From Paraphysomonas bandaiensis (taxonomy: Eukaryota; Chrysophyceae), in contig CBFFRP010000069.1 in assembly GCA_965644295.1 (NCBI GenBank), positions 124,001 to 188,000 on the forward strand: a stretch of 64,000 nucleotides of DNA, read 5' to 3'. Each line of letters opens with the position of its first letter. The stretch's first letter is position 1. The translations under genes were made by a program, and so were the position numbers. The notes under the pieces were generated by a model. The model was not told the DNA's origin, did not search any database, and was given only the letters and a program-made list of their open reading frames with translations. Positions 44,306 to 55,766 of the stretch are shown here, piece after piece.

Positions 44306-46978
44306 GTGTGGGATACATTATCTATGGCTTGTTTCCCTAATAACATTAAAGAATCATCATATATATTACGAACAGATGTTTCACTATCATCTGTTCAACA
44401 ATTCTTAAGTACTCATATTGGTACATCACATGCTGTATATGTACATGGTGACTCTGCATGTGGAAAGACATCGTTCTTACGATTACTTATGCATGATGAT
44501 AATCTTCAGTGTTGTTATCGAACCCGAAAGTATTGGGTCACTGTGGGAAAAGTTGAAACACTTAAGGAACTATTAGTCATTTTTGATTTCGTTGGACAGC
44601 AAATTATATCCGACCACTCGTCTAGTCGTGATTGTATATATCGACCTGGAAATATTGAAGATTGGATTTTATATATAAAAGATTGCATTGGTAAAGGCAG
44701 TACTATTATTGTGTTGGATGATGTTCGTGATCAGTTCGTTGTCGATACGTTTCTAGCTTTGGGTGTGGCTCTAGTTGTGTCCAGCACTCTTCTGGATTTG
44801 AAATTTATCGATACACATGTGCATTCTATTTCTCTTGGGGATTTGTGCCAAGAAGATGTATTGAGTCTAACACAAAATGTTATTGGACCATCATTGCCGC
44901 TTGAGGCTTCCCCTCATAAACTTTTAACAGACATTTCACGATCCCCCCTTGAGGTGTTGATGTTGTGTACGATGATTGCACGGTCTGTCGACAGGTCACA
45001 GTCATACATGGAGTCACTGGTTGCTCGCCGGGCTGGTCTTGCAAGTGGAATGATGGATGCTATGGACCAGGAAAAAGGGATTTCGACCCATACGAGTCCA
45101 CTAACAGCAAATGCTCTTCCCCATCCCAGGAGTCCTGCGACATCTTCCGGTCGATGCAGCGGTCGTAGTGGAGACACACATATCGTGACATGGGACGAGT
45201 CGCGGATGCGACGGGTATCGATATATATCACTATGCAAATGGTTCTCAGTACCCTTCCGGAACACCTTCAAGCTAAGTACGTACTCTTAGCTGTGCTACC
45301 CAGAGGCTCTCCCGTCTCTATCCCATTTTTATGTGCCTTGTGGAATGTTAACGAATCTACTGCGGTTTCTGTGGTGTCCGACCTTCATGCAGCGCACCTA
45401 TTGGAGTGGGAATTTATTCTTCACAACTCGCAGTGTCCTTTGCGCGACACCCGACTCGTAACTCTTCATGATATACAGCACGATTACATAGCTACTCTTC
45501 TGTCTCAATCTATCTGGGCTAGTAGGGCAAGTATTGCAGCGTCGCGTGCAGCTGAGTATCTGTCCAGTTCGGATGCGCATTGTGCAGATGATCCATTGTT
45601 TCCTCATTCATTGGCTACGCCGTGTCGCCTCGTGAGATTGGGGGTCTATTGGAGGCAGGTATGTTGTGCTCCCTGCCTGCCTCTCAATATATGATGTGTA
45701 TCTCCTGTATAGATATTAGACTTCCAGCAACGCGGCTTGGTTTCCAACGACTACTCTCCACTTGCTCTCTTTGATAAACATATTCAAGAGATGCATCACT
45801 TGTCTGATGTATCTGCGGCTGTGAGTTACATCAAACACGCGTGTATTGTGGTGGAAGAGATTTGCATGGAAGAGGTGTGAGTTATTTTGTATTTCTTCGG
45901 AAGCTGATTTATACGTATATAGGTTGTTACGCTGATTGAATGGTACCGTCTTCTGCTTCGCCTCATGGAAGAAGACCCGCTGAGTAGCCACACAGATATC
46001 GCTCTGTGTATGGACAGCTACGCACTTTTGCTCCTCCATTCTGGAGATGAAGCAGGTGCCGAGGCGGCTTTTCTTCAGTCCTATCGTATCAACTCATCAG
46101 TGCATGGTCGAGAGCACTGTAGTGTTTCATCGGCTGCCTCTCGACTGGCGATATTAATGCAGCGGCAGGGGAGGTTAGCAGAAGCCACCGATTACATGCG
46201 CGATTCTGTAGAGATTAAGTCAAAGTTACATGGAACGAGACATCTACGAGTTGGACGGGAGCTTAATAACCTCGCAATGCTTCATTCTTCTCAGGGAATG
46301 TATTCCGAAGCAACTCTTTGTCACATGGGTGCAATATATGCCTTCCAGTCATCTCTTGGCGAGGAACACGTTGAAACTATTAATGCCCGTGGTAATATGG
46401 GTATCACACTCCTTCTTCAAGGAAATCAGGCTGGCTTGGGGGTTCTGCAAGATGTTATATGTCTTCTGATGCAATCAGGGATTCCTACTACCCACCCGTG
46501 GATGAAAAAGTTTGTCGCTCATGCACGCGCACCTCAGCGGGGAAATGAGGAGGGAAATCTTGTTGACGATCTTGACATATTGCCGCAGTTGGAGACTTTG
46601 AGGCCTCCTCGACCTTCCTCAAAACTTGAGAATAGTGAGAAGGGGTCTGGTAGTAGTAGTAGTAGTAGTAGTAGTGGGTGTCGACATGGAAGATTGGGTG
46701 TGTTGTCGAAGACTTCAATGAGAGATTCATACCACTTGCATCCCTTATCCCATGCAGGGTCAGATGTAGGCTCATTCAATAAGTTCGTAGAAGCGTACTC
46801 AGTGCGTATGACTGATTCGCCTTCTCACTTAGAAATGCTCTCTTCCTCGCTCCACCATCCAGAAAATGAGATGAGTCCTGTGTGCAGAATATCTCAGGTG
46901 CCAGCTGAAAAGTGTGCCCGTGGAGACGTTGATGATAGCGATAGACTTCCTTACGCCGCACTCGTTCTGACTGAGTAG
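44306..46978 (+). CDS. STAND NTPase with TPRs (NB-ARC-like, NLR-like)
   Basis: Exons 44306-45658, 45713-45874 and 45923-46978 encode 856 residues (850 if the ATG at 44324 is used). Residues about 42-55 hold a Walker A loop (VYVHGDSACGKTSF), and STIIVLDDV at about 131-139 is a Walker B. SPLEVLML and the later LVTLHDIQHDYI match the GxP-like and MHD regions of NB-ARC/AP-ATPases, and a winged-helix-like segment lies between them. The third exon has tetratricopeptide-type repeats (ALLLLHSGDEAGAEAAFLQS, then LAILMQRQGRLAEATDYMRD, then NNLAMLHSSQGMYSEATLC). A Ser-homopolymer (TAG repeat at 46651-46674) and a disordered tail follow. The layout is that of NLR-like signal-transducing ATPases. No N-terminal effector domain (CARD, TIR, protease) is attached. 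Confidence 0.82.
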
Positions 46979-47698
46979 AAGTTGATAGCAAATTCTGTTG
47001 TAGTGGCAGTGTTGTGTAGTGTGTAGTGTATAATATATGTATATAGTAACGACTAGGCACCGAGGTATGGCGTTATTATTTTATTAAGGATGGTATGGGG
47101 TCATGATGACGTTGAAATGCGAAAGCATTATACCACTATAATGCAATCGCTTCTGTGAAAGTAGTATGTGCATGCCAAGCTGTATGTGTATGATACTACG
47201 ATATACGATACTACTACTACACGCAGACAGTTAAATCTAAATGACAAAGCGATATATCAAAACTACCTAATCTATAGTCATATCAGTACTTTATTCTACT
47301 TTTGAATTTAGAAAAATTAAGTTGCATAAATTTTTAGATGCTGTCCTTTAATCTTACAGAAGTCGAGCTGCTACACATCAAATCCCATGGCTGGAGTTGC
47401 TTATAACAATAGCAACCTGCTGTATGTAATTATAAACTAAACAATAGTTATTCGTGTTTGTATTAAGCATCACTATGTACTAGAGTATTTCATCTACTCA
47501 ACAGTGTAGTGAGATAACATAACGCATCTTTATTCAAGACGACGACAAAATTCATGCTTTATCCATCATAATGGTCTAAATTTGTACGAAACGTCGAAGA
47601 AAACTGCGCAGCCAGTCCGATTTAGTTAATAGTAAATGCAACTCGTTTACAGCTATCCACAAAAAATTAAAGTATATCTACGTACACTACGAAAACGA
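46979..47698. other. Tail-to-tail spacer, STAND / SLX9
   Basis: 720 bp, AT-rich, with no gene or repeat that I can support. Confidence 0.6.
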
Positions 47699-48166
47699 CT
47701 ATTCATTTCCCTTTTTCTTCATTGCTATCATATGCTCAATATGCGTTTTCATGGCTGCTATGGGATCCTCCTTGAAACTGGGGTGTTGCTGGACTAATTT
47801 CATCCGTTCTGTTTCTCTAATAGCGACGCTCTTTTTCATTTTATTTGATTTAACAGATACTGCAGCAGGACGTACAACAGAATTTTCTCCAGACGGAAGT
47901 GCAGCTTCTAATTCCGATAAAAGGAATTTAAAATCAGGGGATTTCTTTACAGGTGCAGTTTTGAAACCCTCTAATGGTAATTTTCCTAGTTTTCTCATTA
48001 CTCTTTCTTTATGTTTTTGACGTTTTCTTTGTCCACGATTTAATATATCATTATGTTGTTGTATATTGTTATCATCTACATCATTCTCATGACTATGTTT
48101 GGTATTGTGATATGGTTCAGTCTGTTTTGTTAATTTATATTTTCTTAATTTTTGAATTTTAGGCAT
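47699..48166 (-). CDS. SLX9: SLX9-like ribosome biogenesis protein
   Basis: Single exon, 155 residues. It is Lys/Arg-rich with the family-typical basic helix (GQRKRQKHKERVMRKLGKL), a central LLSELEAALPS and the C-terminal signature QQHPSFKEDPIAAMKTHIE. SLX9/FAM207A proteins act in nucleolar small-subunit rRNA processing and pre-40S export. The short length and single exon fit. The assignment rests mainly on the C-terminal motif. Confidence 0.75.
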   Translation of the reverse strand: MPKIQKLRKYKLTKQTEPYHNTKHSHENDVDDNNIQQHNDILNRGQRKRQKHKERVMRKLGKLPLEGFKTAPVKKSPDFKFLLSELEAALPSGENSVVRPAAVSVKSNKMKKSVAIRETERMKLVQQHPSFKEDPIAAMKTHIEHMIAMKKKGNE

Positions 48167-48966
48167 TGTTAGAAGGAATTAGTAAGGTAGATATATGTTT
48201 GATATGTAATATATGTATATATATGGTTTGTTGTGATGATATAACACTCCAATGAACCATTAATACACTACACACATATGGACATGTACATGTTGTCTAT
48301 GATGATACACTGTATATAGCCATACATACAGAGTGTGTGTGAGTGAATTCTACACCACAAATTGGTGATTTTCAGCTTTTTTAGAGTTAGTTTTTATTGA
48401 GCACCATCCATTCAAGAGGACAATATCTAGGATTTTTATTGATTATATAATCTGTAAAATTTCATGATTTGAGTAAAAAGTGCACCTAAGAATTAAGTTT
48501 TATGATCTATATTTCGGGATTTTTAGTTAACCATACAATATTACACTGTACTGCTGTATCTGTATATGTGCATATGGTAACTCCGTACACACTCGGAGGA
48601 CACACACTGTACTGCTGTACCTCTATGTGCATATGGTAACTGTACTGCTGTACCTCTATGTGCATATGGTCACTGTACTGCTGTACCTCTATGTATATGG
48701 TAGCACACACTGTACTGCTGTACCTCTATGTGCATATGGTACCTCTGTATACAGTGTGTTGTGCATATAGATACACATACATACATGTACACACCACTCT
48801 ACATGTTGCTTAATGCACAACAGACTTATATCTAACTATATAATCTACATACCATTCAAGTCTTTTCAAGACAAAATTAATCCATTCATTAAACATCAAA
48901 TAAAGGCTTTCATTAATGCATATTGTTAATATATCAGTGATAGTATAAGATATCCATATATACATA
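48167..48966. promoter_or_regulatory. Head-to-head spacer, SLX9 / muniscin-like
   Basis: 800 bp. It holds a minisatellite (about 48543-48750) whose unit includes the spacer 10-mer, so five exact copies occur 245-418 bp upstream of the muniscin-like start. Confidence 0.5.
48543..48750 (+). repeat. Minisatellite carrying the TACTGCTGTA motif
   Basis: Five imperfect units of ACTGTACTGCTGTACCTCTA followed by TGTGCATATGG, spaced unevenly. The exact 10-mer occurs at 48549, 48610, 48643, 48676 and 48713. Confidence 0.9.
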
Positions 48967-50490
48967 ATGGAGGAATCATACAAGCGTCATACACTCTATC
49001 CTGAAGTTCCTTTACATCCACATTCTCCTATCTTATCATTTGAACCTGTTCATATTAAGAATTCATTTGTAACACTCATACATCATAATAATGTACCTGA
49101 AACTGAAGCATATAGCACCCCTCCTCCCTCGAAGCCTCATACAGGAGCTGATGGATTAGATGCAAAGAGTTTTTTTCTTAAAATGTATGGTAAAAAGGAT
49201 ATGTTTTCCAAGGAGATTATACAACCAGAAGGAAAACTTAGTAAAGCTTTTACTCCTGTTGATGTCGATACTGAAGAAACTTTACTACAAATTTCTGCCC
49301 CTTCAGTCGATTCCACACCAAAACATTCGGAAGCTAAGACCTTAAAGACGTCTCTCACTGGTCTGTTCGGCTCAATGGATGCATCTGAAGATGTACTTGA
49401 TGTCACAAGTACCCATTCGTCCGCTGCGAATAGCACCTCAATACCCCCAGGTGCATCCACCGCACCCGACAACTCGTTCTTCGATGCCTTTGGAGATCAG
49501 TCGCAGTCAACGTTCAGTGCCCCTGCGTCCGCAGATGCATTTTCTTTTGATGCATTTGAGTCGACTTCTGCTGCGTCCAATACAAACACGACTCCGTTCT
49601 CTGCAACCGATGACTTGTTTAGCGCCTTTTCTTCTTCCCCTGCCCCTGCTGCCGATCCTGTCGTCAGTGTATATGACGCTGACGTAGAGGTTACCTCTGC
49701 AGAAGAACTGATGTGCATGTACAAAGGGACTACCACTGAGAAGTTTGATATATCTGGGTCTGTGCACTTGCGGGCACGACTAAAATCCTCTTCATCGCAT
49801 CAGGGCGAGGAGTTATTTGGGTCAGAGGAAACTGTTTGCGTAGAGGTCGAGATAAAAGATCCTTCCAGTCGTCTGTCCAATAAAGTTGCCCTCACGACAC
49901 CACATCAGTGCTCTCTACCGACATCAAGTAAACTTGTAGTTGCACTTTCCCCTCCTTTTTCTATGCCCTTGGAGTGGCCATCTGCCCCCGTTATGAAATA
50001 TAGAGCTGTATCCACATTTCGTCCGGAGTTCGTTCGTTGTCGAGTGTCTGTTTCTCGAAAGGATGGTCAACCCGGTGTGAGTGCTGTGTCTATTCATATT
50101 CTTCTTAACAAGAACTTCAATTTGCTTTTGGAGAACATTCAAGTGTTGGCATCTTTCACGCCCTTTGCGGACATCAATGGGGAGGTCAAAAGTCGCCCAA
50201 CAGGTGCATACAATGCAACATCGAAGGTCCTGACATGGCGGTGTGGTAGTCATTACCCCTCGAAACAGCCTGCGCTTCAGATGGATGCCCTTGTTACTTC
50301 CTCCTCTCTTCCGACTACAATTCCAGTTATCGTCAAAGCGTGCACATCTACGTCGCTTATACCGGACTGTAACTTTGATTTAGGAGACATTGTGCCAAAA
50401 CATAAGGGAGAAGTGTGTCCGAATAAGAGGGTAAATGTATCCAACGTGTCTGTGACCTCCAAAAGTAAAATTGAATATCGTTTTTTCTGA
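48967..50490 (+). CDS. Muniscin-like mu-homology domain protein
   Basis: Single exon, 507 residues. Residues 60-235 are low-complexity with DxF/FDAF-type peptides (FFDAFG, FSFDAFE, DLFSAF) of the kind that bind endocytic adaptor appendages. From about 240 the sequence is beta-rich with mu-homology-like features (VHLRARLKSS, VMKYRAVSTFRPEFV, ASFTPFADI) and ends KSKIEYRFF. This order (disordered linker, then C-terminal mu-homology domain) fits the muniscins (FCHo/Syp1) or the TSET TCUP subunit in clathrin-type endocytosis. The F-BAR part of FCHo proteins is absent. The homology call is moderate because the domain is divergent. Confidence 0.65.
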   Translation: MEESYKRHTLYPEVPLHPHSPILSFEPVHIKNSFVTLIHHNNVPETEAYSTPPPSKPHTGADGLDAKSFFLKMYGKKDMFSKEIIQPEGKLSKAFTPVDVDTEETLLQISAPSVDSTPKHSEAKTLKTSLTGLFGSMDASEDVLDVTSTHSSAANSTSIPPGASTAPDNSFFDAFGDQSQSTFSAPASADAFSFDAFESTSAASNTNTTPFSATDDLFSAFSSSPAPAADPVVSVYDADVEVTSAEELMCMYKGTTTEKFDISGSVHLRARLKSSSSHQGEELFGSEETVCVEVEIKDPSSRLSNKVALTTPHQCSLPTSSKLVVALSPPFSMPLEWPSAPVMKYRAVSTFRPEFVRCRVSVSRKDGQPGVSAVSIHILLNKNFNLLLENIQVLASFTPFADINGEVKSRPTGAYNATSKVLTWRCGSHYPSKQPALQMDALVTSSSLPTTIPVIVKACTSTSLIPDCNFDLGDIVPKHKGEVCPNKRVNVSNVSVTSKSKIEYRFF

Positions 50491-51155
50491 TTATCAGTTA
50501 GTGCTTCCTGGGTAATTGAGAATTTTTTGTGGTATAGAGTATGGTGGATGTGATAAGCTTTAAATATTGGTATTGTAATAAGTAATAAGTAGTTTATGTA
50601 AATTGTAAGGAATTTGGCATAGTCTTTTTGCAACTGCTGCATGTATCACCTAACCTATGCTTCATTAGTTTGATCTTACTGCTATGACCTCATCGTAATG
50701 TCATGCGCAGTTATATGCGACGATAGCATGTAACTACGTATTCCAAATAATGGACTAGTTCGAATCAATATTTGTTTAAACAAGGTCAACCCCATAAGCA
50801 ATAAGCCTTGTCAATCACATTGTTAATAAAATCAAAATTATGTCTTCCGATGTAATGTGTGCTATTGCGCCATTTTTGCCCGGAATTGTTGTCATTTGAA
50901 CCCTATGTAACTAACTTACATTACTTGCAATGGAATTGCAACAGAAGTAGTTGTAGAAATATATAGGTCAACGTTCAGCGTGCCTCACACAACACTAAAT
51001 TAAATCGTTAATAAGTTACCAAAACTAGCAAAGGGTAAGAATACGAATTACTTCATGCCTGTTGAATCCTAACACTATATCTGGTACAATTGATATAGGC
51101 TAATTTTGACTAAATAAAAGGTTCATTATTCTACGACTGCCTCTACATCACATTA
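50491..51155. other. Tail-to-tail spacer, muniscin-like / sirtuin
   Basis: 665 bp with no gene that I can support. Confidence 0.6.
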
Positions 51156-52372
51156 TTATATGGGACATGGCAACTCCAATTCCTTGAATAAGGCTGTGAA
51201 TAGCATGTCACTAGTTGCCCAAACTCGCAGATCTGCTTTGTGATCCAAATCTGTCTCTTGCAAATTACAAATAACAAGTTTCTTTGCATGTGTCGGTAAA
51301 ACATTGGCCGGCGAGACGGTTAATGAAGACCCTATGCAAAAGCACATATCTGCGCGCTCGCACTCCGATTCAGCCTTTGGGAGACCGCCTAAAACTCGCT
51401 CGTGCAGGTCATCGCCAAAATTGACGATAGTGTCTTTTAGCTTTCCCTTACATTTCTTAACTTTACATCGTCTACTGGTGTAGTGGTTAAATTTGCAATC
51501 TGGACACTTTACAAACCACGCCTCCGAGTAGCTATGTAAAGTCATTTCTACAATGAGTATACTGTTGGGTGAACTCACCAGTCGGTTGACCAGGCGTCCA
51601 CGGCATAGTCTCTATAATACTCTTTCTCACACACTTCACAGTATTCACAGAACACATTCCCGTGAAGCTCTGATAAACAATTCCTAGGAAATCCTCCTTT
51701 CGCGTGTAAATCATCGCAGTTCTGTGTAATGCAGAAATGCATCATTCCTTCCCGATGAAGAGCAGCAAGTGCTCGATGGGATAGAGTTGGTTGCAAATCT
51801 TCATACGACATCTCCTCCTCTTCCTCTTTGTTCCCGGAGTTGTCTGAGAGACGGGCTTTTTTGAATGGCCCTTCTTCGCTTTCATCTATGGGGCGCTTAG
51901 TAGCACCTCCGTACTCAGCAATGGTGTCGATTCCCTCCGCTCCCCGATAGGTCGGTATTCCAGCTGATGCACTTATACCCGCTCCAGTAAAACAAACTGT
52001 ATGAGAAGAGTTCCGCAATATCTCCGCTAATTTCTTAGCTTGTTGTTCGATTTGTAGTACACCATCGAATCTCTCTACAGTGTCTTCCACTTCTCGCATC
52101 AGGTTGAACTCAACAGTGCCAACTCTTTTCCTAGATGGTAACTTTTGTTTAACATCATTCCAGCACTGAAAATGGAATGAATTTGCAGTATTGTAACAAT
52201 CCCATTTTATTAATAAGGAGCTCTTCGTTTTCTCACTTAGTCTGATTAGTTTTTTTGTAGGCACAGTTACAATACATGCTGTGTCTGTGGGAGATATCCG
52301 TTCATTACATATATTACACACTTGATTATCACAGGGTCGAGTTAACATATTTGGAAGAAATGTATAAATCAC
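51156..52372 (-). CDS. Sirtuin with N-terminal Cys-rich zinc-finger-like region
   Basis: Exons 52372-51579 and 51531-51156 encode 389 residues (47-bp intron). The join restores TDCYSEAWFVKC, where the reading frame otherwise runs into a stop. Rossmann and catalytic motifs are GAGISASAGIPTYRG, TQNCDDLH and the catalytic His in ELHGN. The zinc module has CEYCEVC and later CKVKKCKG, and NFGD precedes the second Rossmann segment (GSSLTVSP). The N-terminal 75 residues have a Cys/His cluster (CDNQVCNIC, then FHFQC) that resembles a PARP- or PADR1-type finger. A KEEEEEM acidic insert lies between motifs. Sirtuins are NAD-dependent deacylases; subclass and targets are unknown. Confidence 0.9.
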
Positions 52373-52924
52373 ACTTTGATTGTTAATATTATGATGAACT
52401 TTGCAATACTATGCAACTCTCCATCATTACACTCTATATTAATTCAAGTGCACATTGCTATGCAACCGTATGTGTGTCCGGGAACTGTCTGGAAAATTCT
52501 ACTAACTAAAAGTGTATAGGAATGATAGTTGCTGTGTATGTATAATAACTACTTATATATATAGAGAGAAGTAGTATACATACACTTGAGTATACCGAGA
52601 GAATACGTAGACATTTTCATTCAAAATGGTTGATTTTAATAGTCAAAATTCATCATTTTAGAGATTATTAGGAGAGAAAATGTGGGATATTGTATGATGG
52701 TACAGCTGTATACAGTGTATATACAGCAGTATATAGCATATTTAACTGCTATATGTCTGTTACGTATATACACAGCAGTGTATCGTTGCAGTTAAATATA
52801 TACATAGTTACATAGTAACATAGAAACTAATAATATATCACTTTATATTCCAATCTTGAGAAGATTACTATAACAGATCTCAATTTTTATCTCATAGTTT
52901 CTTTCTTGGGTTGTATCAATCACA
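52373..52924. promoter_or_regulatory. Head-to-head spacer, sirtuin / EF-hand-C2
   Basis: 552 bp with an exact minus-strand 10-mer (52732-52741), a related CACAGCAGTG (52771-52780) and (TA)-rich stretches. Confidence 0.5.
52732..52741 (-). promoter_or_regulatory. TACTGCTGTA motif (minus)
   Basis: Exact reverse-complement copy, 184-193 bp upstream of the EF-hand/C2 gene. Confidence 0.35.
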
Positions 52925-55227
52925 ATGGGTGCCGGTACATCTGGAATTCATATGGCAAGCGTATTCGAGACCATGTCATCATGTCTGTTGCTTCATAACT
53001 AGTATTCAATATATAATATATACTATATAGGGTCTTGGGATCATGCACTGACTGTTCATAAAGCATACTGTGAAAATGACTATGAGTTTTCTATTGACAG
53101 TAATACAGTGTCCTCATGGACAGGCTTGGGCAGTGATGACTCACTCGCACTTGTTAATGCATTGAAGAAACATGACAATAAAATGTAACTACAAAATAAT
53201 TTAATATACGAAATAACGTTAATGCTTTATAGCGTTAATTCTGTAAATTTGATCATCACAACGTTTTCACTGTGTGACTCACCGAATCCAAGATTGGAGT
53301 CAAGGCTGACATATATTTTCCAGGCACTGGATTTTTCTCGTACATCTGTAATATCAACGGAAGAATTCGTATGTTTTTAAATTTATTAAGGTGTCAAGTT
53401 GACATTTTGACAGGAAATTCTTTTACATTGTGTGGCATATTCACTTGCCACGGTCTTGAAACGAAAAGTTTCTTGTCCGAATGATGCGGCAATAGCCAAA
53501 ATAGTGGCAGGAACATACGAAGATTTAGATAAACGGTTTTCCAAACAAATAACACAAACTGAGTTTGTTGCTTGGGGTGTGGAACTTATTCATGGTTTGC
53601 CAGAAGTCAGCGTGGACTGCATTTACGACTCCATATTTCTAAAGAACGCTCGCATTCCGGAAGACTCTAAGCTGAAGGATATACTTTTGGCGCAAAAAGA
53701 AGTTACTGAAAAGAAGAAACCAAGTACGGAAAATGAGCCTCCTGAACCAACATCTGCTGATGAAGATGCTGTTGCAACACCTGTTGCAACACCTACAGAT
53801 GAACCCCAAGGAGTCTTGGAAATTTTATCGCTAAAAATGACCGGGCTTCGTCTGAGCGGTATATGGATGGAATTGTTAAACAGCTAACTGTAACTGCTCT
53901 GCTATAATCAGAACTTGAAGCGTCTCAAAACCCCTTTGTGGAGTTCAAGATAGGCGACGGAAAATCTTGGCAGTTCTCCACTGAGGCTAAGAGTGGTGGC
54001 TTGGCATTAGCGTCATGGAGCGCATTGGACTTTGCTGGCTCAGTTCCACAGGCCGATCTGCATAATAGCCCACTCATCGTCCAGGCCAAAGTTGAGGGGG
54101 GTGATAGTAATTCGTTAATTGGGACAGCATCTATTGAGTGTTCATTTCTTTTGGGAAAGAGGAATCAAATTGTGGCGCTCCATGGGGTTCTTGTCGATGA
54201 CAATGGAAACGAAGGGTGCGGAGAGTGTGACATGAAGGTGCGGTATCGGGAGGAATCGTTTAATGATGATGGATACTTGGATATACTTGGCGTGGATTTA
54301 ATAGACATTGAAGGCACAGGTATGTTTTCAAGTAGCACTTTTTCAACTTCATGGTGATTGTGTCGTAGATGATGGCCCCCTGAACTTGTACGCTGAACTT
54401 CTCGTCGGAGACGGATCACAGTGGAAGCATACCACTGGCCTTTTGGAAAACGTTACGACTAAAGCATCATGGCCTTCTCATACCACAGGGCCAGTTAAGC
54501 AGAAACAGGTCCTTCAAGGAAGTATTTTATTGCGATTGAAACGGCGGTATGAAGCTGGTGATAGCTTGGTCGGTGTGACTGTTGTTAGCGATGGAATTGA
54601 GATATTTTCTAACGAAAATGATTGGACCAAATTGCGTGGTAGTTTGGTAAATTCGGAAGGGAGTTTCACTGGACAATATGAAATTACTGCAAAGTTTCGT
54701 TTTCCGTCTAATCCTCCGTCATTTCCAGATAGCCTTCATGAAACGGAGACAGCAGAAGGTACTGGGGATGCAGATGAAGAAATATCTTTAGAAGTATCCC
54801 GAGCAGAATTGACAGGACTGAAAGATACAGGTAACGATAAAGCATTCATTTGTTTATGTAATTCATGCCATACACAGGATCTATATTCAGCAAGCAGAGT
54901 CCGTATCTTGAGCTGAAGGTTGGCGATGGTAGTACTTGGCAACAGAAGACCTCCGTAAAACAAGGCGCTGGTGTAAATGCAACTTGGGATGATTTAAATA
55001 TTTCGGCTCCCGTACAACACAAGATGATAAAAGCTCGCTCACTTATTGTTAGGGCAGAAAGTAAAAGTGGTGATAAGCTGATTGGTGAAGCCACAATTAA
55101 CGCTGATGAGGTACTCTCTGGATCTAACGATTGGGTAAATGTAGAAGGGACCTTGGTCGACAAAGATAACAAACCTGCTGGAAAATATGTTTTGAAAATG
55201 AGATATAACAAATCTCCTACGATGTAG
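52925..55227 (+). CDS. Myristoylatable EF-hand protein with three C2-like repeats
   Basis: Exons 52925-52934, 53031-53184, 53233-53368, 53414-53858, 53912-54319, 54369-54830 and 54878-55227 give 654 residues. The N-terminus MGAGSW suits N-myristoylation. An EF-hand-like part (about 20-140) has the 12-residue loop DFSRTSVISTEE, with ligand-like residues at 1, 3, 5 and 12. A disordered acidic linker precedes three related beta-rich repeats at about 235-380, 390-540 and 545-654. Each has a core of the pattern NPFVEFKIGDGKSW, LYAELLVGDGSQW or PYLELKVGDGSTW, typical of C2 domains. The introns at 53859, 54320 and 54831 interrupt each repeat at the same place and in the same phase 1. The first intron (donor GTACAT after 10 bases) is chosen for frame and is the least certain. 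Confidence 0.75.
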
Positions 55228-55766
55228 TGTGCAGTGTGTTGGAAAAAATAGCTACAATATTTGTCAACCATTTAAATAAATACTTTCATCTCTACTATTG
55301 CAATTTGACTTTTAGCATCCGTAGTTATGGATTGAGTAAGTAGTAAGTAGTTTCGATATGCAGTGCTCATACGCTTACCACTTACCACTATTCATTCTAG
55401 CAATGATATCGTATTCTTAAGTATTTCACATAAAAGATTGATTTAGTGACTTTAAATACAAGCACATAACACCTTTGCTGTCCATCTGTCCATAGGACTT
55501 CAAATTATTACAAGTTCAAACTGAGATCAGCTCAAATAAGTTAATTCAAATATACATACACACCATGTGACACCATCTATTAACTACAGTAGCATGTATA
55601 TAGTGTTTAAGAACGGTAGAAAATTACGTTTCATGAAAAGTAATAGTTAGCTTGACTTCAACCAAATTAAAAACATAGGCATATTACTTTCATATTGTAG
55701 CTACATAAACATAACACTATTTTTTATACTCACCCTGCATGTCAATAAGACATATATCTAGGACCA
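55228..55766. other. Tail-to-tail spacer, EF-hand-C2 / Rab-like
   Basis: 539 bp, AT-rich, nothing recognised. Confidence 0.6.

Noticed and set aside
51562-51578. Very short 17-base intron in the sirtuin gene
   Set aside because: A 47-base intron with an acceptor at 51532 restores the conserved TDCYSEAW segment and fits the usual intron size.
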